Shown: one piece after another, positions 1 through 5,236 of the stretch
Layout: every line of letters begins with the position of its first letter
Numbering within the stretch: position 1 is the stretch's first letter
NCBI GenBank assembly: GCA_027056215.1
Contig: JALULO010000290.1
Coordinates: forward strand, 1-5,236
DNA: 5,236 bases
Reading direction: 5' to 3'
Source: Campylobacterales bacterium
GTDB taxonomy: Bacteria; Campylobacterota; Campylobacteria; Campylobacterales; QNZT01
The notes under the pieces: generated by a model
Database searches by the model: none
What the model was told of the DNA's origin: nothing
Seen by the model: only the letters and a program-made list of their open reading frames with translations
Translations under genes and position numbers: made by a program

Positions 1-817
1 CCTCTATGCGAAATCCTATCTGAAAACCTGCATAGATATCTGTACCGAGTGAAAGTACCATACCTGTAAATATAAGATAAGATGTAGAGGAAAGTACCCT
101 ATCTACCATAGCTGGTAAACCTACTTTTAAAACCCTTTGCAACAAGTTTTTAGAGTAGCGTATCATAGGGCTATAAAGTGTTTTTCCTCGTGTGTACAAG
201 GAGATATAGATGGTAAAACTAAATATCTCAGCCACTACCGTTGCAACTGCCGCACCTTTAACACCCATCGCTTCAAATCCCCCATGCCCAAATATAAGCA
301 TATAATCCAATATAGCATTTAAAACCACTACAGCAAGATTGATAAACAAGGAGACTTTCATGTTCCCATAAGCACTCATCGCTGTGTCAAAAACGGAGTT
401 CAAAAGCATCAATGGTGCAACAAAAGCAAGTGTTTTGATGTACGCCTGTCCCAATGTAACAACACTTTGTGGTGCATCAAACCAGTAAAAGATATTTTGT
501 CCCACATAATTCCATGAGATAATCAAAGGTATACTGATCACCACTGCAAATATCAAAATGGTGCTAAGTGTGATAGAAGCTTTTTTATACGCTTTTGCAC
601 CGACAAATCTACTAAGAATCGCATTTTCTCCTGTATAAAAAAGTGCCAACATCGCATAGTATATAGACCATATCTGTGCACCCATGCCAACAGCAGAAAT
701 AGCATCAGAACCTAGACGAGCTACCATAAAAAAGTCCGTATATACAACTAATACATCTAATAATAAATTAAACACCAATGGTGTCGCCATGCGTAATACA
801 GTTTTATGTGCATACAT
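1..817 (-). CDS. MATE family multidrug efflux transporter, 3' end outside window
   Basis: The reading frame is open from an ATG at 817 to the window edge, giving 272 residues of a protein that usually has about 440-460, so roughly the first 60% is present. MATE transporters sit in the inner membrane and exchange Na+ or H+ for cationic drugs and metabolites. The translation is strongly hydrophobic with successive membrane segments. It has the typical N-terminal MATE layout: PLVFNLLLDVLVVYTDFFMV (13-32), then ARLGSDAISAVGMGAQ, and GAKAYKK at 73-79 after the second helix. AMGVKGAAVATVVAE (182-196) and AGFQIGFRIE (263-272) match the conserved MATE 'GaaiAT' and 'AaxQIalri' regions. The start is well fixed: AGGAG at 827-823 lies 5 bases before ATG, and the nearby ATG at 813 is in another frame. 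No frameshift is seen. The gene diverges from the methyltransferase at 1141 and follows a possible leader peptide. Substrate cannot be told from sequence. Confidence 0.93.
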   Translation of the reverse strand, partial: MYAHKTVLRMATPLVFNLLLDVLVVYTDFFMVARLGSDAISAVGMGAQIWSIYYAMLALFYTGENAILSRFVGAKAYKKASITLSTILIFAVVISIPLIISWNYVGQNIFYWFDAPQSVVTLGQAYIKTLAFVAPLMLLNSVFDTAMSAYGNMKVSLFINLAVVVLNAILDYMLIFGHGGFEAMGVKGAAVATVVAEIFSFTIYISLYTRGKTLYSPMIRYSKNLLQRVLKVGLPAMVDRVLSSTSYLIFTGMVLSLGTDIYAGFQIGFRIE

Positions 818-893
818 ACTTACTCCTTTTGAAAAATATGTTAAAAATAGGGGAAAATCTACAAAAATTTAGGCAGAAAACAGCAACATACAA

Positions 894-952
894 ACAAAGT
901 TTGCTTTGTGGTAAAAAAGATTTAGGAAATTCTAAAAATGAAGTTTTTTAGA
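894..952 (-). promoter_or_regulatory. Overlapping AT-rich hairpins between leader ORF and MATE gene
   Basis: Three inverted repeats can fold in the minus-strand transcript. Hairpin 1 has an 8-bp perfect stem, UCUAAAAA (952-945) with UUUUUAGA (938-931) and a 6-base loop; it starts inside the last sense codon of the leader ORF and contains its stop. Hairpin 2, UUUAG (936-932) with CUAAA (925-921), reuses the 3' arm of hairpin 1 and is followed by a run of six U (918-913), like a weak terminator. Hairpin 3, ACAAAG (909-904) with CUUUGU (899-894), has a 4-base loop. Hairpins 1 and 2 exclude each other. All are AU-rich and thermodynamically weak, so regulatory function is only a suggestion. Confidence 0.35.
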
Positions 953-1016
953 GGAAAATACTTTCTACACAAGAACAGACAGCAAAATAGGGTTTAAAAT
1001 AATCATAATGCTTCAT
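948..1016 (-). CDS. Possible 22-residue leader peptide upstream of the MATE gene
   Basis: A very short open frame starts at ATG 1016 and stops at TAA 950-948. It has a strong ribosome binding site, AAGGAG at 1028-1023, 6 bases before the start, and lies about 40 bases downstream of a good minus-strand promoter. The peptide begins MKHYDYFKPYF, continues AVCSC and ends VESIFL. It is rich in aromatic residues (three Tyr, three Phe) and has a CxC pair (C14, C16). It resembles no protein I recognise. Its position, between promoter and efflux gene with hairpins starting at its last codons, suggests a cis-acting leader whose translation affects the MATE gene, as with known leader peptides of antibiotic-resistance genes. 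That role is inference. Alternatives are a small membrane-associated peptide, a gene remnant or a chance frame. Confidence 0.42.
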   Translation of the reverse strand: MKHYDYFKPYFAVCSCVESIFL

Positions 1017-1054
1017 AACGCTCTCCTTGTATAAAATATTTTGAATTCTGGGAG

Positions 1055-1075
1055 TATAGCAGAAATATAGCTATA
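1055..1075. repeat. TATAGC / GCTATA inverted repeat in the divergent promoter
   Basis: TATAGC (1055-1060) and its complement GCTATA (1070-1075) are 9 bases apart, and TATAGC recurs at 1066-1071, 11 bases (about one helical turn) from the first copy. The second half is a perfect 10-base palindrome, TATAGCTATA (1066-1075). It covers the spacer of the minus promoter and overlaps both -10 boxes, a fit place for a repressor to act on both genes. Part of the symmetry may simply come from two -10 boxes facing each other. Confidence 0.4.
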
Positions 1076-1077
1076 AT
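1072..1077 (+). promoter_or_regulatory. Perfect -10 box for the methyltransferase gene
   Basis: TATAAT matches the sigma-70 -10 consensus in all six positions. No good -35 is seen at 16-18 bases upstream, which is common in Campylobacterota, where the -35 is poorly conserved. The predicted start near 1084 would give an mRNA leader of about 57 bases before the TTG start at 1141. It overlaps the -35 of the opposing MATE promoter, so the two polymerases should compete. Confidence 0.55.
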
Positions 1078-1082
1078 GCAAG

Positions 1083-1122
1083 TTTTAGCAAAATTAAATT
1101 TAAACAAGTACAATTGCTAAAA
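1083..1122. repeat. 9-bp inverted repeat in the methyltransferase 5' leader
   Basis: TTTTAGCAA (1083-1091) and TTGCTAAAA (1114-1122) are perfect complements separated by 22 AT-rich bases. They begin at the predicted transcript start and end 7 bases before the AAGGA ribosome binding site at 1130-1134. They could form an mRNA stem-loop or be two half-sites of an operator. There is no direct evidence for either. Confidence 0.35.
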
Positions 1123-1140
1123 ACATATCAAGGAATATAT

Positions 1141-1671
1141 TTGAAAATAAAAACTACTTTTTCCGTTGTTGTTCGTATCGTATTGTGGCTCATCATGCTT
1201 GTTGGTGGTGCATTGTTTTCTTTATCTAAAGATTGGAATAGTCTGATTTTTCACAGTATATGGTTTCATTTATTCTCTTTTGCCATCGGTATAGTGCTGA
1301 TTACGTTGGCATTTCGTGGGGCTGCTAATGGAGGGAAAGAACTTAGCAAAGGAAGAAAAGGTGATATCCCACGTCTTGAAACAAACAGACTTGTTACAAG
1401 CGGTATTTATTCATGTATGCGCCATCCGATGCTTTTTGGCTTGATGTTACTTCCTTTAGGACTAGCCTTTTTATTGGGGAGTCCAACATTTATAAGCATC
1501 GTGGCACCACTAGAAATGCTTTTTATCGCTGTTATGGTACTTGTCTTTGAAGAGAGGGAAGTACACCAAAAATTTGGTAAAGCATATGAAGCTTATAAAA
1601 AAGAGATACCAATGGTGAGTGTAAAATGGAAGTGTATACAAAAACTATTTGCAAAGAAAAAAACTTCGTAA
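1141..1671 (+). CDS. Isoprenylcysteine carboxyl methyltransferase/PEMT-type membrane methyltransferase
   Basis: The protein has 176 residues from TTG at 1141. I prefer this start because AAGGA (1130-1134) lies 6 bases before it; the upstream in-frame TTG at 1114 would add 9 residues but has no visible binding site and falls inside an inverted repeat. Hydrophobic segments lie at about 7-27, 41-60, 97-113 and 115-136. The catalytic-domain signature of the ICMT/PEMT fold is clear: LVTSGIYSCMRHPMLFG (84-100), with the RHP at 94-96, then EE at 137-138 and FGKAYEAYKKEIP (145-157). This family uses S-adenosylmethionine bound at the C-terminal half, at the inner membrane. Bacterial members methylate varied or unknown lipid-like or thiol acceptors, and prenylated cysteine is not expected here, so the substrate is unknown. 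It ends 6 bases from the convergent NifU-like gene. Confidence 0.85.
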   Translation: MKIKTTFSVVVRIVLWLIMLVGGALFSLSKDWNSLIFHSIWFHLFSFAIGIVLITLAFRGAANGGKELSKGRKGDIPRLETNRLVTSGIYSCMRHPMLFGLMLLPLGLAFLLGSPTFISIVAPLEMLFIAVMVLVFEEREVHQKFGKAYEAYKKEIPMVSVKWKCIQKLFAKKKTS

Positions 1672-1673
1672 AT

Positions 1674-1698
1674 AGTCTTAGCTGGATAAGATTTTTTT
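1674..1698 (+). terminator. Weak candidate terminator after the methyltransferase gene
   Basis: TCTTA (1676-1680) pairs with TAAGA (1687-1691) around a 6-base loop, extendable by a G-T and an A-T pair, and is followed by seven T (1692-1698). The stem is short and AT-rich, and it runs into the 3' end of the convergent NifU-like gene. Function is plausible because the two convergent genes need separation, but strength is doubtful. Confidence 0.35.
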
Positions 1699-2022
1699 GA
1701 GCTTTGTTCCTAATCCATCCTTCTGTGATTTCTCTTTTCCTCGCTCGTAACACTCTTCAGGTAGTTTATTTTCAGGTGTTCCATCGACATTTACAACATG
1801 AAGTTCAGGATGTATAAGTTCACGCAATCTTTTTTGAACAACCATTTTTGTTGTCATTAGACTCATTGAACAACCATGACAAGTGCCTGTTAGTTCGATA
1901 TAAACAGTACCGTCTTTTACGCATAATAGTTTGATATCTCCACCATGAGAGAGGACGTATTCTTTAACTTTTGGGAGATGGTATTTAACAGCTTCATAGA
2001 TATCTTCATCTAAAAAGGTCAT
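1678..2022 (-). CDS. NifU C-terminal-domain Fe-S cluster protein, stand-alone
   Basis: This 114-residue cytosolic protein consists mainly of one NifU-like C-terminal (Nfu) domain. Such proteins hold a Fe-S cluster between subunits through a CxxC pair and pass it to apo-proteins. Seen here: helix DEDIYEAVKYHLPKVKEYVLSH (5-26, residues given approximately), HGGDIKLL (26-33), DGTVYIELTG (37-46) and the cluster ligands in TCHGCSMS, C48 and C51. The typical helix VVQKRLRELI (61-70) and strand HVVNVDG (75-81) follow. The last 30 or so residues are charged, Lys-rich and outside the domain; C34 and C91 are extra cysteines. There is no N-terminal IscU-type scaffold domain. AAGGA at 2033-2029 lies 6 bases before the ATG. 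The gene diverges from the TauE-type permease and converges on the methyltransferase, so it is probably monocistronic. Confidence 0.9.
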   Translation of the reverse strand: MTFLDEDIYEAVKYHLPKVKEYVLSHGGDIKLLCVKDGTVYIELTGTCHGCSMSLMTTKMVVQKRLRELIHPELHVVNVDGTPENKLPEECYERGKEKSQKDGLGTKLKKILSS

Positions 2023-2153
2023 TGTTTATCCTTCGTTTTTATAGGTATAATTCGTAAAAATGATACACCTTTTTAGCTTAATTGGGAGTTAATAAGTCTT
2101 ATTTGATTTAAATTGTCATTTTATGATCTATCTCTTAAAATGGTGAAGCAAGA
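2023..2153. promoter_or_regulatory. Divergent control region between nifU-like and tauE-like genes
   Basis: The 131 bases must hold both promoters. On the minus strand TATACC (2049-2044) is a possible -10 close to the NifU-like binding site, with no clear -35. On the plus strand TATGAT (2122-2127) matches the -10 consensus in five of six positions and would serve the permease gene, again with a poor -35. Both assignments are weak. Confidence 0.3.
2091..2103. repeat. Perfect 13-base palindrome, possible operator
   Basis: AATAAG-T-CTTATT is symmetric around T2097. It lies about 20 bases upstream of the candidate plus-strand -10 box at 2122, near where a -35 would fall, so a bound protein could control the permease gene. 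It is AT-rich and short enough that chance is a real alternative. Confidence 0.3.
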
Positions 2154-2930
2154 ATGGAGTATGATACTTTTTATAATCTATCTTTAGGCGTTTGCATGTT
2201 GAATGATCTTTTTTATATGCTCATTGCATTTGTTTTGTCAGCACTTTTTTCTATGGCAGGTAGTGGTTCAGGAATGGCGTTGATTCCGATTTTAAACTTT
2301 TTAGGTGTGGATTTTACTATTGCTAGGGCTGTTGGTCTTTTTGCTGGAGCTACAACTACGATTACGGCGACTGTCATGAATGTGTTTCGTAAATCTGTTG
2401 ATGTAAAGTTACTTCTTCCACTTGCTTTGATGATGTTACTTTTTGCACCGTTTGGTGCTTATTGTAGCCAGTTTATCGATCAGGAAATCTTGAAGTTTTT
2501 TTTCATGTTATTACTGTTTTACAGTGCTACGATGATGTTCTTTGGTAAGCAAAAGACTTTGATACACTACACAACACGATGGATTCTCTATTTTGTCGGA
2601 GCGGTGGTTGGATTTATTTCTGGTCTTCTTGGTGTTGGAGGGGGAAATATTTTGATTCCCCTACTTACCTTTTTAGGTTACGAATCTAAAAAGATTGCAG
2701 TTATTGTGAGTTTTGTTGTACCTTTTTCTGCATTGAGTTCATTTGCCACTTATGCTAGTTACTTACAGTTGGATTGGTTGATGTTACTTTGTGTTGGCGC
2801 AGGTGCGATTATGGGTGGTTATACCGGTAACTATATGATGCATTTTAAACTTTCCCCCAGTACGATCAGAAAGATAATGGCATTGATTTTGTATCTTTTG
2901 GCATTAAAAATTTTATGGCATTTTATCTAA
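2154..2930 (+). CDS. TauE/SafE family membrane permease (sulfite/sulfoacetate exporter type)
   Basis: The frame encodes 258 residues from ATG 2154, or 244 from ATG 2196 (M15). The second start brings the protein straight into the first membrane helix, as is usual in the family, but neither has a strong binding site. The family's internal duplication is visible: GSGSGMALIPILNFLG (36-51) and GVGGGNILIPLLTFLG (160-175) are aligned copies of the glycine-rich motif, each followed by a long hydrophobic stretch. Around eight membrane segments are expected; helices are evident near 18-35, 57-75, 86-104, 112-130, 143-160, 181-201, 208-228 and 239-257. Members move sulfite, organosulfonates or other small anions across the inner membrane. 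Sulfur-compound export would suit a sulfur-metabolising organism, but no sulfur gene adjoins it and the substrate is unproven. The first copy has GSGSG where the second has the commoner GVGGG. Confidence 0.88.
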   Translation: MEYDTFYNLSLGVCMLNDLFYMLIAFVLSALFSMAGSGSGMALIPILNFLGVDFTIARAVGLFAGATTTITATVMNVFRKSVDVKLLLPLALMMLLFAPFGAYCSQFIDQEILKFFFMLLLFYSATMMFFGKQKTLIHYTTRWILYFVGAVVGFISGLLGVGGGNILIPLLTFLGYESKKIAVIVSFVVPFSALSSFATYASYLQLDWLMLLCVGAGAIMGGYTGNYMMHFKLSPSTIRKIMALILYLLALKILWHFI

Positions 2931-2941
2931 CTCTAAGAGTG

Positions 2942-2967
2942 GTGCGAAAAGAAATTTGCACGATTTT
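2942..2967 (+). terminator. Weak candidate terminator after the permease gene
   Basis: GTGC (2942-2945) plus AAA (2947-2949) pair with TTT (2955-2957) plus GCAC (2958-2961), with G2946 bulged and a 5-base loop. A short T run (2964-2967) follows. The imperfect stem and short T run make this a tentative call, but it sits 11 bases after the stop codon and just before the clpB promoter. Confidence 0.35.
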
Positions 2968-2977
2968 ACTAAATAAC

Positions 2978-2998
2978 CTTGACAAAGATAGACTCAAT
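2978..2998. promoter_or_regulatory. HAIR-like HspR operator in the clpB promoter
   Basis: CTTGACA (2978-2984), 7 bases, then ACTCAAT (2992-2998) matches the HspR-associated inverted repeat CTTGAGT-N7-ACTCAAG in 11 of 14 positions with the exact spacing. The left-arm mismatches (CA for GT) are those needed to keep a perfect TTGACA -35 box. The site fills the -35 and most of the spacer, so a bound repressor would block RNA polymerase. HspR is the MerR-type heat-shock repressor used by Campylobacterota, and clpB is a known target type. HspR itself is not in the window. Confidence 0.7.
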
Positions 2999-3008
2999 GT
3001 TGTATAAT
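2979..3008 (+). promoter_or_regulatory. Consensus sigma-70 promoter of clpB
   Basis: TTGACA (2979-2984) and TATAAT (3003-3008) both match consensus in all six positions, with an 18-base spacer. The transcript should start near 3015, giving a leader of about 48 bases. A full -35 is unusual for a Campylobacterota promoter and implies high intrinsic strength, which suits a gene held down by a repressor and released on heat shock. Confidence 0.85.
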
Positions 3009-3022
3009 AACACAAATAAAAA

Positions 3023-3054
3023 AGGATTATCAAAAGATTGTCCTAAATAAAGGA
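3023..3054 (+). promoter_or_regulatory. Alternative hairpins around the clpB ribosome binding site
   Basis: In the clpB 5' leader AGGATTATC (3023-3031) pairs with GATTGTCCT (3036-3044) around an AAAA loop, with one U-U mismatch and one G-U pair. The same TCCT (3041-3044) can instead pair with AGGA (3051-3054), the core of the ribosome binding site AAGGAG (3050-3055), across a 6-base loop. The two pairings exclude each other. The second is only 4 bp, so any temperature-sensing or translational role is speculative. Confidence 0.35.
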
Positions 3055-3062
3055 GTTTATAT

Positions 3063-5236
3063 ATGCAAAATATATTTGAAAAATTAACCCATGCGATGCG
3101 TGAATCAGTTGAGAGTGCTATTTCACTGGCATTGCATACCAAAAATCCTGAGGCAACACCACTTCATGTTATATGGGGTATGTTAACCGATACCAGTTCT
3201 ATTTTAAATCAGGCATTAAACAAGATGAATGCACAAAAAGATGCTATAGCATTGGAAGTAAAAAGCAGGGTTGAAAAACTTCCTTCTGTATCTAGTGTAA
3301 CAAAAGAGAGTATCAAGATTTCACGTGATCTTGCCCAGAGTTTGCAAAAAGCAGAAGCGGCGATGGTTCAAAATGGAGATCAGTTTATCGCGGTGGATAC
3401 TTGGATCGTAGCAAATCTGGATAACCCATCTATCAAAGAGGCTCTTGGTAAGTTTATCGATATCAGTGAACTGAAAAAGACACTTGAGGCGATTCGGGGA
3501 GGTCGTAAGATCGATTCTGAAACAGCAGAAGAGAAGTTGGAATCTTTGGAAAAATACGCTATCGATTTAACACAACGTGCTAAAGAGGGTGAACTTGATC
3601 CGGTTATCGGACGTGATGAAGAGATTCAGCGTATGATGCAGATTTTGATTCGTAAAACGAAAAACAACCCTATCTTGCTTGGTGAACCAGGTGTTGGTAA
3701 GACTGCTTTGGCAGAAGGTTTGGCACAAAAGATCGTTAATAAAGAAGTACCATTATCTTTGCAAAATAAAAGGTTGATGAGTCTTGATATGAGTACGCTT
3801 ATCGCGGGTGCAAAGTATCGTGGTGAGTTTGAAGATCGTCTTAAAGCGATCATAGAAGAGGTCAAAAAAGATGGAAATATCATCCTTTTTATCGATGAGA
3901 TTCATACGATTGTCGGAGCTGGAGCAAGTGAAGGAAGTATGGATGCGGCAAATATCTTAAAACCGGCACTTGCACGTGGTGAGTTACATACTATCGGTGC
4001 GACAACACTTAAAGAGTATCGTAAATATTTTGAAAAAGATGCAGCATTGCAACGACGTTTTCAACCTGTAAAAGTTGAGGAACCAAATAGTAACGAAGCT
4101 TTGCAAATCATGCGTGGTATCAAGGAGCGTTTAGAAGCGCACCACAATGTTCAGATTTTGGATTCTGCTTTGATCGCGGCAGTGAAGCTTAGTAGTCGAT
4201 ATATTACGGATCGGTATTTACCAGATAAAGCGATTGACCTTATTGATGAGGCGGCGGCTGAGTTAAAGATGCAGATTGAATCTGAGCCGTTTGATTTGAG
4301 TAAAGTAAAGCGTCAGATAGAACAGCTTATGGTTGAAAAAGAAGCGCTTTTGATGGAAAAAAACAAGAAAAATGATGAGCGTCTTGTTCAAATCGAAAAA
4401 GAGATAGCCGACCTTGAAGAGAAAAAGCGCGCTCTTGAAACCCAGTTTGAAAATGAAAAAGGTGTTTTTAAAGAGATAGCCAATATCAAACAAAAAGTCG
4501 AAGAGCTTAAACGTGATGCAGAGTTAGCCAAGCGTAACGGTGATTTTAACAAAGCTGCTGAGATTGAATATGGTGAAATCCCTAAGATGCAAGAGCGTGA
4601 AAAAGAGCTAAATGTTCAATGGGAGAAGATGCAAGAAGGCGGTGTGTTGCTGAAAAATAGTGTTGATGATGAGATGATAGCATCGATTGTCAGCAAGTGG
4701 ACAGGCATCCCTGTAACCAAGATGATGCAAGGTGATAAAGAGAAAGTATTGCATGTTGAAGATGAACTTAAACGTAGGGTTATCGGACAAGACGATGCAC
4801 TAAAAGCGATTGCAAGAGCGATCAAGCGTAATAAAGCCGGTTTATCAGATCAAAGTAGACCTATCGGTAGTTTTATGTTTTTAGGACCTACAGGTGTGGG
4901 TAAAACTGAAAGTGCCAAAGCATTGGCTCAGTTCTTATTTGACAGTGAAAAATCACTTATCAGGTTTGACATGAGTGAGTACATGGAAAAACACGCGGTC
5001 AGTAGACTTGTCGGTGCGCCTCCGGGATATGTTGGATATGAAGAGGGTGGTCAACTTACCGAAGCGGTAAGACGAAAACCTTATAGTGTTCTTTTGTTTG
5101 ATGAAATCGAAAAAGCACATCCTGATGTTTTTAATATCATGTTGCAAGTACTTGATGATGGGCGTTTGACAGATAATAAAGGTGTAACAGTAGATTTTAG
5201 AAATACGATTATCATCTTGACATCAAATATAGCCAG
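3063..5236 (+). CDS. clpB: ATP-dependent protein disaggregase ClpB, 3' end outside window
   Basis: ClpB is a cytosolic hexameric AAA+ machine that works with DnaK to pull proteins out of aggregates after heat stress. The 724 complete codons here are about 84% of the usual ~860. The start is ATG 3063 with AAGGAG 7 bases upstream. In order: paired Clp N-terminal repeats (about 1-145); first AAA+ domain with Walker A GEPGVGKT (207-214), pore-loop Y252 in GAKYRGEFE, Walker B D278-E279 and arginine fingers R331-R332; the coiled-coil M domain (about 405-535), which marks ClpB rather than ClpA/ClpC; second AAA+ domain with Walker A GPTGVGKT (608-615), pore-loop Y656 in GYVGYEEGG and Walker B D680-E681. 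All catalytic residues are intact. The sensor-2/C-terminal part is missing only because of the window edge. A strong promoter with a HAIR-like site precedes it, suggesting heat-shock control by HspR. No upstream partner is co-transcribed. Confidence 0.98.
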   Translation, partial: MQNIFEKLTHAMRESVESAISLALHTKNPEATPLHVIWGMLTDTSSILNQALNKMNAQKDAIALEVKSRVEKLPSVSSVTKESIKISRDLAQSLQKAEAAMVQNGDQFIAVDTWIVANLDNPSIKEALGKFIDISELKKTLEAIRGGRKIDSETAEEKLESLEKYAIDLTQRAKEGELDPVIGRDEEIQRMMQILIRKTKNNPILLGEPGVGKTALAEGLAQKIVNKEVPLSLQNKRLMSLDMSTLIAGAKYRGEFEDRLKAIIEEVKKDGNIILFIDEIHTIVGAGASEGSMDAANILKPALARGELHTIGATTLKEYRKYFEKDAALQRRFQPVKVEEPNSNEALQIMRGIKERLEAHHNVQILDSALIAAVKLSSRYITDRYLPDKAIDLIDEAAAELKMQIESEPFDLSKVKRQIEQLMVEKEALLMEKNKKNDERLVQIEKEIADLEEKKRALETQFENEKGVFKEIANIKQKVEELKRDAELAKRNGDFNKAAEIEYGEIPKMQEREKELNVQWEKMQEGGVLLKNSVDDEMIASIVSKWTGIPVTKMMQGDKEKVLHVEDELKRRVIGQDDALKAIARAIKRNKAGLSDQSRPIGSFMFLGPTGVGKTESAKALAQFLFDSEKSLIRFDMSEYMEKHAVSRLVGAPPGYVGYEEGGQLTEAVRRKPYSVLLFDEIEKAHPDVFNIMLQVLDDGRLTDNKGVTVDFRNTIIILTSNIA

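Larger units (their letters stand above)
1053..1081 (-). promoter_or_regulatory. Extended -10 promoter for leader ORF and MATE gene
   Basis: On the minus strand TATACT (1058-1053) is preceded by TGC (1061-1059), an extended -10 motif, and TTGCAT (1081-1076) lies 17 bases upstream as a partial -35 (TTG only). The predicted transcript start is near 1046, leaving about 18 bases before the leader ribosome binding site and a leader of roughly 230 bases before the MATE start. The -35 overlaps the -10 of the opposing promoter. Confidence 0.6.

Noticed and set aside
137..872. Plus-strand frames of about 60 codons at 137-322 and 684-872
   Set aside because: Both overlap the MATE coding sequence antisense, wholly or mostly; they lack good binding sites and the translations are not protein-like.
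1114..1140. Upstream TTG at 1114 as methyltransferase start
   Set aside because: No ribosome binding site precedes it and it falls inside an inverted repeat, whereas TTG 1141 has AAGGA at ideal distance.
1532..1753. Minus-strand 73-codon frame across the 3' ends of the methyltransferase and NifU-like genes
   Set aside because: It overlaps two well-supported genes in other frames and its protein has no family resemblance.
2140..2187. A 15-codon frame overlapping the start of the permease gene, possible upstream ORF
   Set aside because: It has no ribosome binding site and is easily explained by chance; nothing supports translation.
3480..3530. Internal start for a short ClpB isoform, as at codon 149 of E. 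coli clpB
   Set aside because: The matching region (LEAIRGGRK) has no ATG, GTG or TTG with a binding site, so a short form is not supported.
4263..4680. Low-complexity, Lys/Glu-rich stretch in clpB
   Set aside because: It is the normal coiled-coil M domain of ClpB, not an insertion or repeat array.
3626..4825. Several open frames on the minus strand inside clpB (60-85 codons)
   Set aside because: They lie opposite a clearly conserved ClpB frame, have no recognisable protein features and are shadows of its codon pattern.

Overview
The window is AT-rich bacterial DNA that looks like Campylobacterota (Epsilonproteobacteria), probably a free-living sulfur-oxidiser or reducer such as a Sulfurimonas or Sulfurospirillum relative. 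This is inferred from base composition, gene density, protein style, a TTG start and the form of the clpB promoter; no ribosomal or other decisive marker is present.

Layout. Positions 1-817 (minus) carry the N-terminal 272 residues of a MATE-family efflux transporter, cut by the left edge. Positions 818-1140 are a 323-base divergent control region. It holds a possible 22-residue leader peptide for the MATE gene (948-1016, minus, with a good ribosome binding site), overlapping AT-rich hairpins between that leader and the MATE start, two overlapping back-to-back promoters around 1053-1081, and two inverted repeats. Positions 1141-1671 (plus) encode a small membrane methyltransferase of the isoprenylcysteine carboxyl methyltransferase/PEMT type. 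It converges, with a 6-base gap, on a stand-alone NifU C-terminal-domain protein (1678-2022, minus). A 131-base divergent gap with a perfect 13-base palindrome separates this from a TauE/SafE-type membrane permease (2154-2930, plus). Then comes a 132-base gap with a textbook promoter, and the clpB disaggregase (3063 to the right edge, plus; about the first 724 of roughly 860 residues).

The genes do not form one pathway: each is essentially its own transcription unit, covering drug/toxin export, membrane methylation, Fe-S cluster delivery, anion export and protein disaggregation. The window is therefore ordinary chromosomal housekeeping and stress genes, and its interest lies in the regulatory DNA. 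The best-supported control signal is a HAIR-like operator (CTTGACA-N7-ACTCAAT) inside a consensus -35/-10 promoter in front of clpB, indicating HspR-type heat-shock repression. The most novel candidate is the leader peptide with overlapping hairpins ahead of the MATE exporter, which resembles an attenuation arrangement but is unproven. No mobile element, CRISPR array, tRNA or rRNA was seen.
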